The position numbers were made by a program, and so were the translations under genes. The notes below the pieces were generated by a model. The model was not told the DNA's origin. It saw nothing but the letters and a program-made list of their open reading frames with translations, and ran no database searches. This document shows, in pieces, positions 26,315-34,403 of a stretch of 54,167 nt of DNA (position 1 is its first letter; the number at the start of each line of letters is the position of its first letter). The stretch is from Bacteroidota bacterium (GTDB lineage Bacteria > Bacteroidota > Bacteroidia > Flavobacteriales > Weeksellaceae): assembly GCA_023399595.1 (NCBI GenBank), contig JAEWOR010000016.1:1-54167 (forward strand), given 5' to 3'.

Positions 26315-27286
26315 ATGGAGTTCTTAGAAAATTATCAGAAAATAGTAGCTGAAGCAGTAAATAAATATAGTTTTAAAGATAAACCAGAAGAGCTATATGC
26401 TCCAATGAATTATATTATTTCTCATGGCGGAAAAAGAATACGCCCCATTATGGTGCTTATGGCGTGCGAAATGTTTGGTGGTGACCTTAAAACCGCTATA
26501 AAACCCGCTTTAGCGATTGAGTTCTTCCATAACTTCACCCTTATTCATGATGATATTATGGATGAGGCACCTTTAAGAAGAAATAAACCAACCATACATA
26601 CTTTACATGGCATTAATGTAGGAATTCTTTCTGGTGATGGATTAATGTTGAAGGCTTACAAATTTTTTGAAGATTTGGAACCAGAAATTTTTAAAGCTTG
26701 TATTAGAATTTTCACTCATACTGGTCTTTTATTATGCGAAGGTCAACAATACGATATTAATTTTGAAACTCAGGAAAACGTAACTTTTGAAGATTACATC
26801 CGAATGATTACCTATAAAACAGGGGTTTTAAGTGCGTCTTCTTTTGAAATTGGAGCTTTAATTGCCCAAGCTGATTTTAAAGATGCTAAAGCCATTTTCA
26901 ATTTCGGTAAAAATATTGGAATTGCCTTCCAGATTATGGATGATTATTTAGATGTTTTTGGAGATCAAGCTTCATTCGGGAAGAAACATGCAGGTGATAT
27001 TTATGAAAATAAAAAGACCGTTTTATATCTTTTAGCTCGTGAAAATGCTACAGATGAAGAAAGAAAAGAACTGGATTTTTGGTATTCTAAAAAAACGGAC
27101 AATGTAGATAAGGTATACGGAGTAGAAAAGATTTTTAAACGCACTAAAGCCGACGAAAAAGCTCTTCGTTTGATTGAAAAATACAGCGAAATCGGACAAA
27201 GCTACCTTAATAAAATTAGCATTCCTGATGAAAAGAAAAAACCATTGGTGGAACTCGCTAATTTCCTTTTGAAAAGAGACAACTAA
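26315..27286 (+). CDS. Polyprenyl synthetase (all-trans prenyl diphosphate synthase)
   Basis: A 323-residue enzyme that condenses isopentenyl diphosphate into a long-chain prenyl diphosphate. The first Asp-rich motif is LIHDDIMDEAPLRRNKPT, and the second is IMDDYLDVFGD. GGKRIRPIM supplies the substrate-binding lysine and arginines. Likely products are the menaquinone side chain or other isoprenoids; the chain length cannot be read reliably. The start is chosen after the promoter box. No direct link to the polyprenyl-phosphate pathway at 47566-51089 is shown, but its product could supply it. Confidence 0.92.
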   Translation: MEFLENYQKIVAEAVNKYSFKDKPEELYAPMNYIISHGGKRIRPIMVLMACEMFGGDLKTAIKPALAIEFFHNFTLIHDDIMDEAPLRRNKPTIHTLHGINVGILSGDGLMLKAYKFFEDLEPEIFKACIRIFTHTGLLLCEGQQYDINFETQENVTFEDYIRMITYKTGVLSASSFEIGALIAQADFKDAKAIFNFGKNIGIAFQIMDDYLDVFGDQASFGKKHAGDIYENKKTVLYLLARENATDEERKELDFWYSKKTDNVDKVYGVEKIFKRTKADEKALRLIEKYSEIGQSYLNKISIPDEKKKPLVELANFLLKRDN

Positions 27287-27294
27287 GAATATAA

Positions 27295-27336
27295 GTGATT
27301 GGTGATTAGTAATTGGTGATTTGAATTGATAGATCA
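27295..27336. repeat. Short heptanucleotide array
   Basis: Six 7-base units in register (GTGATTG, GTGATTA, GTAATTG, GTGATTT, GAATTGA, TAGATCA) fill the gap between the polyprenyl synthetase stop and the GSCFA start codon. The pattern resembles the arrays at 3541, 28313 and 33020. Confidence 0.6.
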
Positions 27337-27341
27337 AATAA

Positions 27342-28298
27342 ATGAAGTTTAGAACCGAGGTTGAAATTAAAGAAAGCACACAGAAAATTGAAATTGAGGA
27401 TAAAATCTTCTCAATAGGTTCTTGCTTTTCTTCTGAAATGTCGGATATCCTTGCCAAAGGACAGTTGGAGACGCTCAACAATCCTTTTGGAACTATTTTC
27501 AACCCTTTTTCTATTAACAATGCGATCTCAAGAATTCATGATGCTAAATATTATACTGATGAGGATTTAATTTCTTATGATGATTTGTTTATTTCTCTGG
27601 ATCATCATACCAATTTTGATCTAAATTTTGTACATAAAACTTTAGAGAAAATAAATGCTGAATTAGAAAGAGCGAATGTTTTCTTACAAAGCACAAAATG
27701 GGTATTAATAACGTATGGAACTTCATTTATTTATGAATTTGAACCTAAGAAAAAATTAGTAGCCAATTGTCATAAAATTCCACAAAAGTTTTTCAATAAA
27801 AGATTGCTTTCTCACTTGGAACTTACCGATTCTATTTACGAAACCATTACTCAGCTTAAAGATATCTGTGCGGAGGATGTTCAAATTTTGTTTACGGTAT
27901 CACCAGTTCGTCACACCAAGGATGGAATGGTAGAAAACCAGCTGAGTAAATCAAAATTAATTGCTGCCATTCATGAGATGCTTCCGCAGTTTGATAATTG
28001 TTTTTATCTTCCTGTTTATGAGGTTGTAATGGATGATTTAAGGGATTATCGTTTTTATAAAGAAGACATGGTTCATCCCAATTCTCAAGCCATTCAGTAT
28101 GTTTTTGAAAAATTTGGAAATGCTTATTTTTCAAGTGAAACTAAAGATTTTATGAACGAAAATTTTAAAATCAATACAGCTTTACAACATAGAACTTCTG
28201 ACGAGAAAAACCCTAAATATCTTAAATTTAAAGAGGAACTTCAGAAAAGAATTGATATTCAACAAGCAAAAGTAAAACATAAGATTTTCGATGATTAG
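27342..28298 (+). CDS. GSCFA domain protein, putative SGNH-like hydrolase
   Basis: A 318-residue protein with the GSCFA motif that names the family (FSIGSCFSSEM near residue 24), followed by NPFGTIFNPFS. A C-terminal EDMVHPN resembles the DxxH block of SGNH/GDSL esterases, so hydrolase activity is plausible but unproven. No signal peptide is visible. The family is common in Bacteroidota. It lies between the polyprenyl synthetase and tatD on the same strand, separated from each by heptamer arrays. Confidence 0.87.
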   Translation: MKFRTEVEIKESTQKIEIEDKIFSIGSCFSSEMSDILAKGQLETLNNPFGTIFNPFSINNAISRIHDAKYYTDEDLISYDDLFISLDHHTNFDLNFVHKTLEKINAELERANVFLQSTKWVLITYGTSFIYEFEPKKKLVANCHKIPQKFFNKRLLSHLELTDSIYETITQLKDICAEDVQILFTVSPVRHTKDGMVENQLSKSKLIAAIHEMLPQFDNCFYLPVYEVVMDDLRDYRFYKEDMVHPNSQAIQYVFEKFGNAYFSSETKDFMNENFKINTALQHRTSDEKNPKYLKFKEELQKRIDIQQAKVKHKIFDD

Positions 28299-28306
28299 TT
28301 ATGAAT

Positions 28307-28314
28307 TAATTTTG
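28307..28314 (+). promoter_or_regulatory. Possible tatD promoter, -7 element next to the heptamer array
   Basis: TAATTTTG matches TAnnTTTG. Transcription from it would begin inside the heptamer array, making the array the 5' leader of the tatD mRNA. Confidence 0.45.
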
Positions 28315-28382
28315 TCTAATGTCTAATGTCTAATGTCTAATGTCTAATGTCTAATATCTAATGTCTAACTTCTAACTTCTAA
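28313..28382. repeat. Heptanucleotide array (TGTCTAA), 10 units
   Basis: Six consecutive perfect TGTCTAA units are followed by TATCTAA, TGTCTAA and two CTTCTAA. This is the most homogeneous of the five arrays in the window. It ends five bases before the tatD start codon, so a change in copy number would change the leader directly upstream of translation. Confidence 0.9.
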
Positions 28383-28387
28383 CAACA

Positions 28388-29152
28388 ATGATTGATACTC
28401 ACACGCATTTATATTCTGCGGAATTTGATGAAGACAGAAAAGAAATGATTCAACGTGCGATAGATAAAGGTGTAAAGCATTTTTATCTTCCCGCAATAGA
28501 TTCCGAAACCCACGAAAAAATGTTGAATTTGGAAGCAGAATATCCCAAACAAATTTTTAGCATGATGGGACTTCATCCTTGTTCAGTAACACCTGAATCT
28601 TGGGAAAAGGAATTGCAAATTGCAAGAGAATATCTGGATAAAAGAGATTTTGTTGCCATTGGTGAAATTGGGATAGATTTGTATTGGGATCAGTCCACAT
28701 TAGATATTCAAGTAAAAGCTTTTGAACAACAAATAGATTGGGCAATTGAAAAAGATTTACCCATTGTTATTCATACAAGATCAAGCTTTGATGAGGTTTT
28801 TGAAGTCTTGGAAAGAAAAAAACATCCCAAACTTAGAGGGATTTTCCACTGTTTTTCTGGAGACCTGGACCAAGCAAAACATGCTATAGATTTAGGTTTT
28901 ATTTTAGGAATTGGCGGAGTGGTCACTTTTAAGAATGGCAAAATAGATCAGTTTTTACAAAAAATTCCTTTGGAAAAGATTGTTTTAGAAACAGATTCAC
29001 CTTATCTTGCTCCGGTTCCATTTCGCGGAAAAAGAAATGAAAGTGCTTATGTAGAGCTTGTTGCTGGTAAATTGGTGGATATTTATCAACTTCCTTTTGA
29101 CGAAATTGACAGAATTACTACGGAAAATGCTGTTAAAATTTTTTCTAAGTAA
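28388..29152 (+). CDS. tatD: TatD family metal-dependent hydrolase
   Basis: A 254-residue TIM-barrel deoxyribonuclease-like enzyme. Metal ligands appear in order: DTHTHL (H5, H7), GEIGIDLYW, HTRSSFDE, IFHCFSG and ETDSPYLAPVPFRGKRNE. TatD enzymes have 3'-5' DNA and RNA exonuclease activity and can act in DNA repair; some members may have other substrates. The gene follows the GSCFA gene across a heptamer array, and the next gene starts 14 bases after its stop. Confidence 0.93.
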   Translation: MIDTHTHLYSAEFDEDRKEMIQRAIDKGVKHFYLPAIDSETHEKMLNLEAEYPKQIFSMMGLHPCSVTPESWEKELQIAREYLDKRDFVAIGEIGIDLYWDQSTLDIQVKAFEQQIDWAIEKDLPIVIHTRSSFDEVFEVLERKKHPKLRGIFHCFSGDLDQAKHAIDLGFILGIGGVVTFKNGKIDQFLQKIPLEKIVLETDSPYLAPVPFRGKRNESAYVELVAGKLVDIYQLPFDEIDRITTENAVKIFSK

Positions 29153-29166
29153 TATTTTTGTAATAG

Positions 29167-30426
29167 ATGCTGCGATTAGTTCTCGATAAATTATTAACAA
29201 TAAAAGTTTTTGTGTTTTTTTCGATACTTATTTTATTATTGAAGATAGCATACAGCTTTTATAGTGGTTTTTCTGGACTTCATTTTGAAGATTGGAGTAT
29301 TGCCGAAAATATTGTAAACAATGCTCAGTATGCTGAGTTTATAAAAATTGGGCCAACAGCTTATAAGCTTCCAGTTTATCCCTTGTTTTTAAGTTTTTTC
29401 ATGTATGTTTTTCCGGGGTTTTACTCGGAATCCATCGTTATTTGTCAGCACTTAATCTTTTTTATAATTCCATTTTTAATCATTAAAATTTTAAAAATTT
29501 TTAACAAAGAAAAAGCAGGAATCATAGCAGCCTATATTTTTATTTTTTCGCCAGCTTATTTTTATTATTCTAATGTTTATGAATCTACTAATCTTTTTAT
29601 CCCCATATTTTTAGTTTGGATTTATACATTTTTGAAGATTTTCAAAGGACATTATAAAGCTTTAAATCATTATATATTCTTTGGATTGATTACAGCAATT
29701 TTACTTTTAACACAAGTGGTTGTTGCACCATTAGTTGGTGTTTTAATCATGTCTTTAATAGTTCTCAGAAAAGCTACTTTTAAATCAATATTGGTTGTTG
29801 CATGTAGTTTTGTAGTATTGTATTCTCCGTGGGTAATTCGTAATTATACAACTTTTGATAAAGTAATTTTAACTAAAACACCTGTTTGGCAAAATATCTA
29901 TTTAAGTTATACGCCTAATGCTAATATTTGGAATAAAGTGAATTTAATTCCAGCAAAGAATGAAGTTGTAACTTTCAAAATGCGTTCTCACGTAGATGAA
30001 TTCAAAATGGAGGAGATTTATAAAAAGCAAGTTCAGGATGCACTAAAAGGGAAAAAAGAAGTGATTTTTCTTAAAGGAATTCAGAATGCAATAATTATTT
30101 GGACTGTTCCTTCGAGATATTTTTATGACAATAGCTTAGGTATTTTGTTGGGAAGAAAACTTTTTTTGTTAGTTATACACAGTCTTACCCTTATTTCTCT
30201 TGTTTATTATTTTAAAAGGAATAAATTACTGGCGTTTAGTTTTCTCCTGCTTTTTGTAGCTTTTACAATGCCTTATGTAGTTGGTCACGCCGCAAATATG
30301 AGGTTTAAACTAGATTTTGAATATTTTCAGTACATGTTAATTGGATTATTTCTTGTTGATTATTGTAAAGAAAGAATCAAAATTAAAAACTTGAAAGAAA
30401 AAAGTAAAAATTGTCTTAATAATTAA
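29167..30426 (+). CDS. GT-C fold membrane glycosyltransferase-like protein
   Basis: A 419-residue polytopic membrane protein with about 9-10 hydrophobic helices. After the first helix an external loop carries LHFEDWSIAENIV, which places an acidic pair (ED) where GT-C enzymes hold their catalytic Asp/Glu; TAYKLPVYPLFLSFF continues the ArnT/GT39-like pattern. Such enzymes use polyprenyl-phosphate sugars on the outer face of the inner membrane. It could be a user of the polyprenyl-phosphate pentose predicted from 47566-51089, but the genes are far apart and that is speculative. It ends convergently with rhlE across a REP-like palindrome. Confidence 0.65.
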   Translation: MLRLVLDKLLTIKVFVFFSILILLLKIAYSFYSGFSGLHFEDWSIAENIVNNAQYAEFIKIGPTAYKLPVYPLFLSFFMYVFPGFYSESIVICQHLIFFIIPFLIIKILKIFNKEKAGIIAAYIFIFSPAYFYYSNVYESTNLFIPIFLVWIYTFLKIFKGHYKALNHYIFFGLITAILLLTQVVVAPLVGVLIMSLIVLRKATFKSILVVACSFVVLYSPWVIRNYTTFDKVILTKTPVWQNIYLSYTPNANIWNKVNLIPAKNEVVTFKMRSHVDEFKMEEIYKKQVQDALKGKKEVIFLKGIQNAIIIWTVPSRYFYDNSLGILLGRKLFLLVIHSLTLISLVYYFKRNKLLAFSFLLLFVAFTMPYVVGHAANMRFKLDFEYFQYMLIGLFLVDYCKERIKIKNLKEKSKNCLNN

Positions 30427-30474
30427 ACTAAAGAGAATAATTATTCAGAACGTTCTTGAGTGAGATAAAAAAAA

Positions 30475-30502
30475 TAGGAATATCCCTCAAGAGATATTCC
30501 TA
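30475..30502. repeat. REP-like palindrome between convergent genes
   Basis: TAGGAATATC pairs with GATATTCCTA around CCTCAAGA. The centre (CCTCAAG) and the TAGGAA/TTCCTAC ends match the RAYT-associated elements. It lies between the GT-C and RhlE genes and can act as a terminator in both directions. Confidence 0.7.
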
Positions 30503-30524
30503 CAAATTGATTAAAAAAGTTAAT

Positions 30525-31781
30525 CTATTTTTTTCTCTGATTTTTCTTATAATAAATCTTTTTCGCTTGTTGCTTTTTAATTTGCGTTTTCGAAGGAGAA
30601 TTTCCTGTAGGAACAGCTTTGTTATTGCTGTCTCTCTTTTGCTCTACCAAATTGTCTACATGGAAAGGATGATCTTTTACAACGGGAATTTTCTGTCCAA
30701 TCAGTTTTTCTGTAGCTCTTAAATTAGCTAAATCTAGACCGTCGATAAACGAAATAGATGTTCCTTCAGAACCCGCTCGTCCTGTTCTTCCAATTCTGTG
30801 AACGTAGGTTTCTGCAACATCAGATATTTCAAAATTAATAACGAATTTTAGTTCATCAATATCAATTCCTCTCGCTGCAATATCGGTAGCCACCAAAACT
30901 CTTGTTTTCCCAGATTTGAAATTTCCAAGTGCATTTTGTCTTGCATTTTGAGATTTATTTCCATGAATGGCTTCTGCAGAAATTGAGTTTTTTTGAAGAA
31001 ATCTCGCAATTTTATCAGCACCATGTTTGGTTCTAGAAAACACCAAAACAGAATCTGAAATATCGTTTTTCAGAATGTGAGTAAGCAATTGATGCTTGTT
31101 TTCTTTCTCTACAAAATAAACCGATTGTTGTATGGTTTGTGCCGTTGAAGAAACGGGAGTTACCTCCACTTTTATAGGGTTTCTAAGGATATTAGAAGCC
31201 AAATTAGCAATTTCCTTAGGCATGGTTGCAGAGAAAAAAAGGTTTTGTCTCTTTTGCGGAAGATGTTTTATCACTTTTTTCACATCGTGTACAAAACCCA
31301 TGTCCAGCATTCTGTCGGCTTCATCCAAAACAAAAATTTGTAAGTGATGCAATTTTACCAAACCTTGATTAATAAAATCCAGCAATCTTCCCGGGGTGGC
31401 GATTAAAATATCTACGCCTCTTTTTATTTTTTGTTCTTGTTGATGTTGTTTTACACCTCCAAAAATCACTAAGGTTTTTAGTTTAAGATTTTTGCTGTAG
31501 GCAACAAAATTTTCCTCGATTTGTATTGCTAATTCTCGAGTGGGGGTAAGTACTAAAGCCTTTATCTGATTAGGATGTTGTGCGTTTTCGGATAGATTTT
31601 GCAAAATAGGAATAGCAAAAGCAGCTGTTTTGCCAGTTCCTGTTTGTGCACATCCCAAAACGTCTTTTTTAGCTAAAATTTGTGGAATCGCTTTCTCTTG
31701 AATAGGAGTAGGGTTTTCGTATCCTTGTGCTGTTAAAGCTTCTAAAATGGAGTCCTGAACTCCGAGATCTTTAAAATTCAA
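30525..31781 (-). CDS. rhlE: DEAD-box RNA helicase, RhlE type
   Basis: A 418-residue helicase made of the two RecA-like domains plus a short basic tail (KKQQAKKIYYKKNQRKK). Motifs: GYENPTPIQEKAIPQI, AQTGTGKTAAFAIPIL, PTRELAIQI, TPGRLLDF, DEADRMLDMGF, SATMP, and HRIGRTGRAG. RhlE proteins act in ribosome maturation and RNA turnover. It is the second DEAD-box gene in the window; this one lacks the RNA-binding domain of the first. A TAAATTTG box lies about 120 bases upstream, giving a long leader with a perfect hairpin. Confidence 0.92.
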   Translation of the reverse strand: MNFKDLGVQDSILEALTAQGYENPTPIQEKAIPQILAKKDVLGCAQTGTGKTAAFAIPILQNLSENAQHPNQIKALVLTPTRELAIQIEENFVAYSKNLKLKTLVIFGGVKQHQQEQKIKRGVDILIATPGRLLDFINQGLVKLHHLQIFVLDEADRMLDMGFVHDVKKVIKHLPQKRQNLFFSATMPKEIANLASNILRNPIKVEVTPVSSTAQTIQQSVYFVEKENKHQLLTHILKNDISDSVLVFSRTKHGADKIARFLQKNSISAEAIHGNKSQNARQNALGNFKSGKTRVLVATDIAARGIDIDELKFVINFEISDVAETYVHRIGRTGRAGSEGTSISFIDGLDLANLRATEKLIGQKIPVVKDHPFHVDNLVEQKRDSNNKAVPTGNSPSKTQIKKQQAKKIYYKKNQRKK

Positions 31782-31806
31782 ATGTGATATTTTATAATTA
31801 GTAAGG

Positions 31807-31826
31807 GATTTCTAGTTCTAGAAATC
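31807..31826 (-). promoter_or_regulatory. Hairpin in the rhlE leader
   Basis: GATTTCTAG and CTAGAAATC form a perfect 9-bp stem with a two-base loop, 26 bases before the rhlE start codon and inside the predicted 5' leader. A regulatory role is possible but unproven. Confidence 0.4.
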
Positions 31827-31903
31827 TCATGTTGTTTTGTCTGCAAACCAATCTTGTGAAACTATTTTTTTTGTTCGACTTATTGATTTTAGTTTTACGG
31901 ATG

Positions 31904-31911
31904 CAAATTTA
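31904..31911 (-). promoter_or_regulatory. Probable rhlE promoter, -7 element
   Basis: On the minus strand this reads TAAATTTG. The expected transcription start near 31899 leaves a leader of about 118 bases before the ATG at 31781. Confidence 0.5.
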
Positions 31912-31992
31912 GTTTAATAATTTCAATTATTTTTTTGCAATGCCAAAACTTGCTATAAATCTAGTATCGGGAGATTTTATAATCAAAAATAG

Positions 31993-32020
31993 AAAAGAGG
32001 AATTTTAAAACTCCTCTTTT
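31993..32020 (-). terminator. Possible terminator after obgE
   Basis: AAAAGAGGA pairs with TCCTCTTTT around a ten-base AT-rich loop, seven bases beyond the obgE stop. The following T-rich stretch on the minus strand is interrupted, so strength is uncertain. Confidence 0.55.
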
Positions 32021-32026
32021 ACTATT

Positions 32027-33010
32027 TTATCCGTGTAATTGTTTCCAAATAGCATCTTTAAGTTCTATTAAGCCTTCTCCGGTAACTCCAGAGAAATATA
32101 AAGGTTGCTTATTTTCTGGAAATTCTGCGGAGATTTCTTTTTTAAGTTCATCATCTAACAAATCTGCTTTTGAGATGGAAATAATGAAATCTTTATCCAA
32201 AAGTTCTGGATTGTATTCTTTTAATTCATTTTCTAAGATTTTAAACTCTTGGAAATGATCATCAGCATCTGCCGGAATTAAAAATAAAAGAATAGAATTC
32301 CTTTCGATATGTCTTAAGAAACGGTGACCAAGACCTTTTCCTTCGGCAGCTCCTTCAATAATTCCAGGAATATCTGCCATTACAAAAGATTTGAAATTTC
32401 TGTAATTAACGATTCCTAAATTGGGAGTAAGGGTTGTAAATGCGTAATCTGCAATCTTTGGTTTTGCCGCAGAAATAGCCGCCAAAAGCGTTGATTTGCC
32501 AGCATTTGGGAAACCTACTAAACCTACATCTGCGAGAACTTTTAATTCAAAAGTCACATAACCTTCCTCACCTGGAAGTCCAGGTTGTGCATAACGTGGC
32601 GTTTGGTTGGTGGAAGATTTAAAATGCTCGTTTCCAAGACCTCCTTTTCCGCCTTTCATAAGGATGATTTCTTGCTTGTCTTCAAGAATTTCACCTATAA
32701 TTTCACCTTCTTCATTTTTGGCGATGGTACCAATAGGAACTTCAATATAAATATCTTCTCCATCCGCTCCTGTTAACTGACTTTTAGCTCCATTTACACC
32801 TCTTCCAGCTTTTATATGTCGAGTGTAACGCAAAGGAAGTAATGTCCATTCATTGGAGTTTCCTTTCATAATGATGTTTCCACCTCTTCCTCCATCACCA
32901 CCATCGGGACCGCCTTTTGGGATGTATTTTTCTCGCCTTAAATGGGCGGAACCAGCACCTCCGTGGCCGGAAGTACAATGTATTTTTACGTAATCTACAA
33001 AGTTGCTCAT
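32027..33010 (-). CDS. obgE: Obg family GTPase
   Basis: A ribosome-associated GTPase needed for 50S assembly and stress control. The glycine-rich Obg domain fills residues 1-155 (GHGGAGSAHLRREKYIPKGG, GGDGGRGGNI). The GTPase domain follows: P-loop GFPNAGKSTLL near 166-176, switch FTTLTPNLG, DIPGIIEGAAEGKGLG, and the NKxD equivalent ISKADLL. Length 327 lacks the C-terminal extension seen in some Gram-positives. It is last in an hpt-adk-obgE run on the minus strand; the gap to adk holds a heptamer array. Confidence 0.96.
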   Translation of the reverse strand: MSNFVDYVKIHCTSGHGGAGSAHLRREKYIPKGGPDGGDGGRGGNIIMKGNSNEWTLLPLRYTRHIKAGRGVNGAKSQLTGADGEDIYIEVPIGTIAKNEEGEIIGEILEDKQEIILMKGGKGGLGNEHFKSSTNQTPRYAQPGLPGEEGYVTFELKVLADVGLVGFPNAGKSTLLAAISAAKPKIADYAFTTLTPNLGIVNYRNFKSFVMADIPGIIEGAAEGKGLGHRFLRHIERNSILLFLIPADADDHFQEFKILENELKEYNPELLDKDFIISISKADLLDDELKKEISAEFPENKQPLYFSGVTGEGLIELKDAIWKQLHG

Positions 33011-33019
33011 AATTTTTTA

Positions 33020-33075
33020 GTTGATGGTTGATGGTTGTCGGTTCTTAGTTAAACTAACAACTAACAACAAACAAC
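33020..33075. repeat. Heptanucleotide array between adk and obgE
   Basis: Eight 7-base units in register: GTTGATG twice, GTTGTCG, GTTCTTA, GTTAAAC, TAACAAC twice, AAACAAC. The right half is roughly the reverse complement of the left, so it could also form a weak hairpin. Confidence 0.7.
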
Positions 33076-33653
33076 TATTTTATTTTTTCTACTTCCGCGA
33101 AAAGTTTTTGAGAAATTTCATCTATTTCTCCTACGCCATTTATTTCTACATATTTACCTTGTTTTTGGTACAATTCGGCAACTTCAGCAGTTTTAGCGTA
33201 ATATTCTTTTATTCTGTTGCGGATAATTTCTTCATTGCTGTCGTCTGTTCTACCGCTGGTTTCTCCTCTTTTTAGAAGTCTTTCCACCAAAATTTCATCC
33301 TCTACAATTAAAGATAAACAAATGTCTATTTTGCTGTTGAGCTCATCTTTTACAATGTTTTCTAAAGCTTCTGTTTGTGCAGCGGTTCTAGGAAATCCAT
33401 CGAAGATGTATCCTTTGGTATCGGTAGGTTTTCTTAAATCGTCAATTAACATATCAATAGTTACTTGATCAGGAACCAATTCTCCTTTGTCGATATATGA
33501 TTTAGCTAGTTTACCCAAATCTGTATCGTTTTTCATGTTGAATCTGAAAAGATCACCTGTGGAAACTTGCTTCAAGTTAAATTTCTCAATTAAATGTTGA
33601 GCTTGAGTTCCTTTTCCACTTCCTGGAGGGCCGAATAGAACAATGTTTGTCAT
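33075..33653 (-). CDS. adk: Adenylate kinase
   Basis: Catalyses ATP + AMP to 2 ADP. The P-loop GPPGSGKGTQAQHL is near residues 8-21. The AMP-binding region includes STGDLFR and FDGFPRTAAQTEAL. The short form of 192 residues has a small LID domain without zinc-binding cysteines. The C-terminal region ends in a short helical segment. It is between hpt and obgE on the minus strand, 34 bases after hpt, as expected for a co-transcribed nucleotide-metabolism group. Confidence 0.96.
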   Translation of the reverse strand: MTNIVLFGPPGSGKGTQAQHLIEKFNLKQVSTGDLFRFNMKNDTDLGKLAKSYIDKGELVPDQVTIDMLIDDLRKPTDTKGYIFDGFPRTAAQTEALENIVKDELNSKIDICLSLIVEDEILVERLLKRGETSGRTDDSNEEIIRNRIKEYYAKTAEVAELYQKQGKYVEINGVGEIDEISQKLFAEVEKIK

Positions 33654-33687
33654 TTTACTTTTATATTAGATTAACTATTTTGATTTT

Positions 33688-34242
33688 TTACTCGTTGATT
33701 TTTCCTTCAGATAATTGATAAAGATCTCCTAGGTTTCTTCCTAATTCATCATAATCCAAGCCGTATCCTAAAACAAATTTGTTAGGGATTTCTTTTCCTA
33801 CATAATCTATTTTGAATTCTTTTTTATAAACTTCAGGCTTTAATAAAAGAGAGGCTATTTTTACAGATTTTGGTCTTTGGGTTTCTTTGAAATATTTAAA
33901 AAGACTTTCCACGGTGTTTCCTGTATCTACAATGTCTTCTACAAGAATAATGTGTCTGTCTTTAACATCTTTGGTAAGTTCCATTTTTTGGTAAACAATA
34001 CCTGTAGATTCTGTTCCTACATAAGAACTCATTTGTATAAAAGCAATCTCGCATTTTCCTGGATAGTGCTTCATTAAATCTGAAAAAAACATGATAACTC
34101 CATTCAGGACGCCAATAAAAATTGGGGTTTCGTCTTTGTAATCTTCATGTATTTTTAGAGCTGTAGCCTTTACAATTTCTTGTAATTCTTCATTTTTAAG
34201 ATAAGGAACGAATTCTTTATCGTGAACTTTAATAACTTTCAT
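33688..34242 (-). CDS. hpt: Hypoxanthine phosphoribosyltransferase
   Basis: Salvages hypoxanthine or guanine to IMP or GMP using PRPP. The PRPP loop is LVEDIVDTGNTVESL, and FIGVLNGVIMFFSDLM and YVGKEIPNKFVLGYGLDY are characteristic of HPRT. The start is taken at MKVIKVHDKEF (34242), giving 184 residues. A longer frame beginning at 34353 crosses the TAAATTTG promoter box at 34260-34267 and adds 37 residues unlike the family. It heads the hpt-adk-obgE group and is divergent from purA, so two purine genes share one promoter region. Confidence 0.94.
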   Translation of the reverse strand: MKVIKVHDKEFVPYLKNEELQEIVKATALKIHEDYKDETPIFIGVLNGVIMFFSDLMKHYPGKCEIAFIQMSSYVGTESTGIVYQKMELTKDVKDRHIILVEDIVDTGNTVESLFKYFKETQRPKSVKIASLLLKPEVYKKEFKIDYVGKEIPNKFVLGYGLDYDELGRNLGDLYQLSEGKINE

Positions 34243-34259
34243 ATAGTAATTCCAGAATG

Positions 34260-34267
34260 CAAATTTA
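34260..34267 (-). promoter_or_regulatory. hpt promoter, -7 element
   Basis: Reads TAAATTTG on the minus strand, 17 bases before the chosen hpt ATG. It supports the shorter start. Confidence 0.6.
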
Positions 34268-34344
34268 AGGATTTCTAAGGTTATAGGAAAATAAGATTTC
34301 AAGACTTGATTTTCAACAGTTAATTGAATTAATTTCACACATAA

Positions 34345-34376
34345 TTTGGTCACCTTTTAATTTAAAATTAAATTTG
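34345..34376 (+). promoter_or_regulatory. purA promoter
   Basis: TTTG at 34345-34348, a 20-bp spacer and TAAATTTG at 34369-34376 give a good Bacteroidota promoter. The purA ATG is at 34404. Confidence 0.7.
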
Positions 34377-34403
34377 CATGAATCTAATTAAAAGTAAAAA
34401 TTT

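Noticed and set aside
27032..27520. A 162-codon minus-strand open frame
   Set aside because: It spans the 3' end of the polyprenyl synthetase, a heptamer array and the 5' end of the GSCFA gene, all well supported on the other strand.
30456..30722. An 88-codon plus-strand open frame after the GT-C gene
   Set aside because: It runs through the REP-like palindrome and then antisense to the 3' end of rhlE; there is no family signal.
34243..34353. A 37-residue N-terminal extension of hpt
   Set aside because: It crosses a TAAATTTG promoter box and resembles no HPRT; the internal Met at 34242 gives the normal length.
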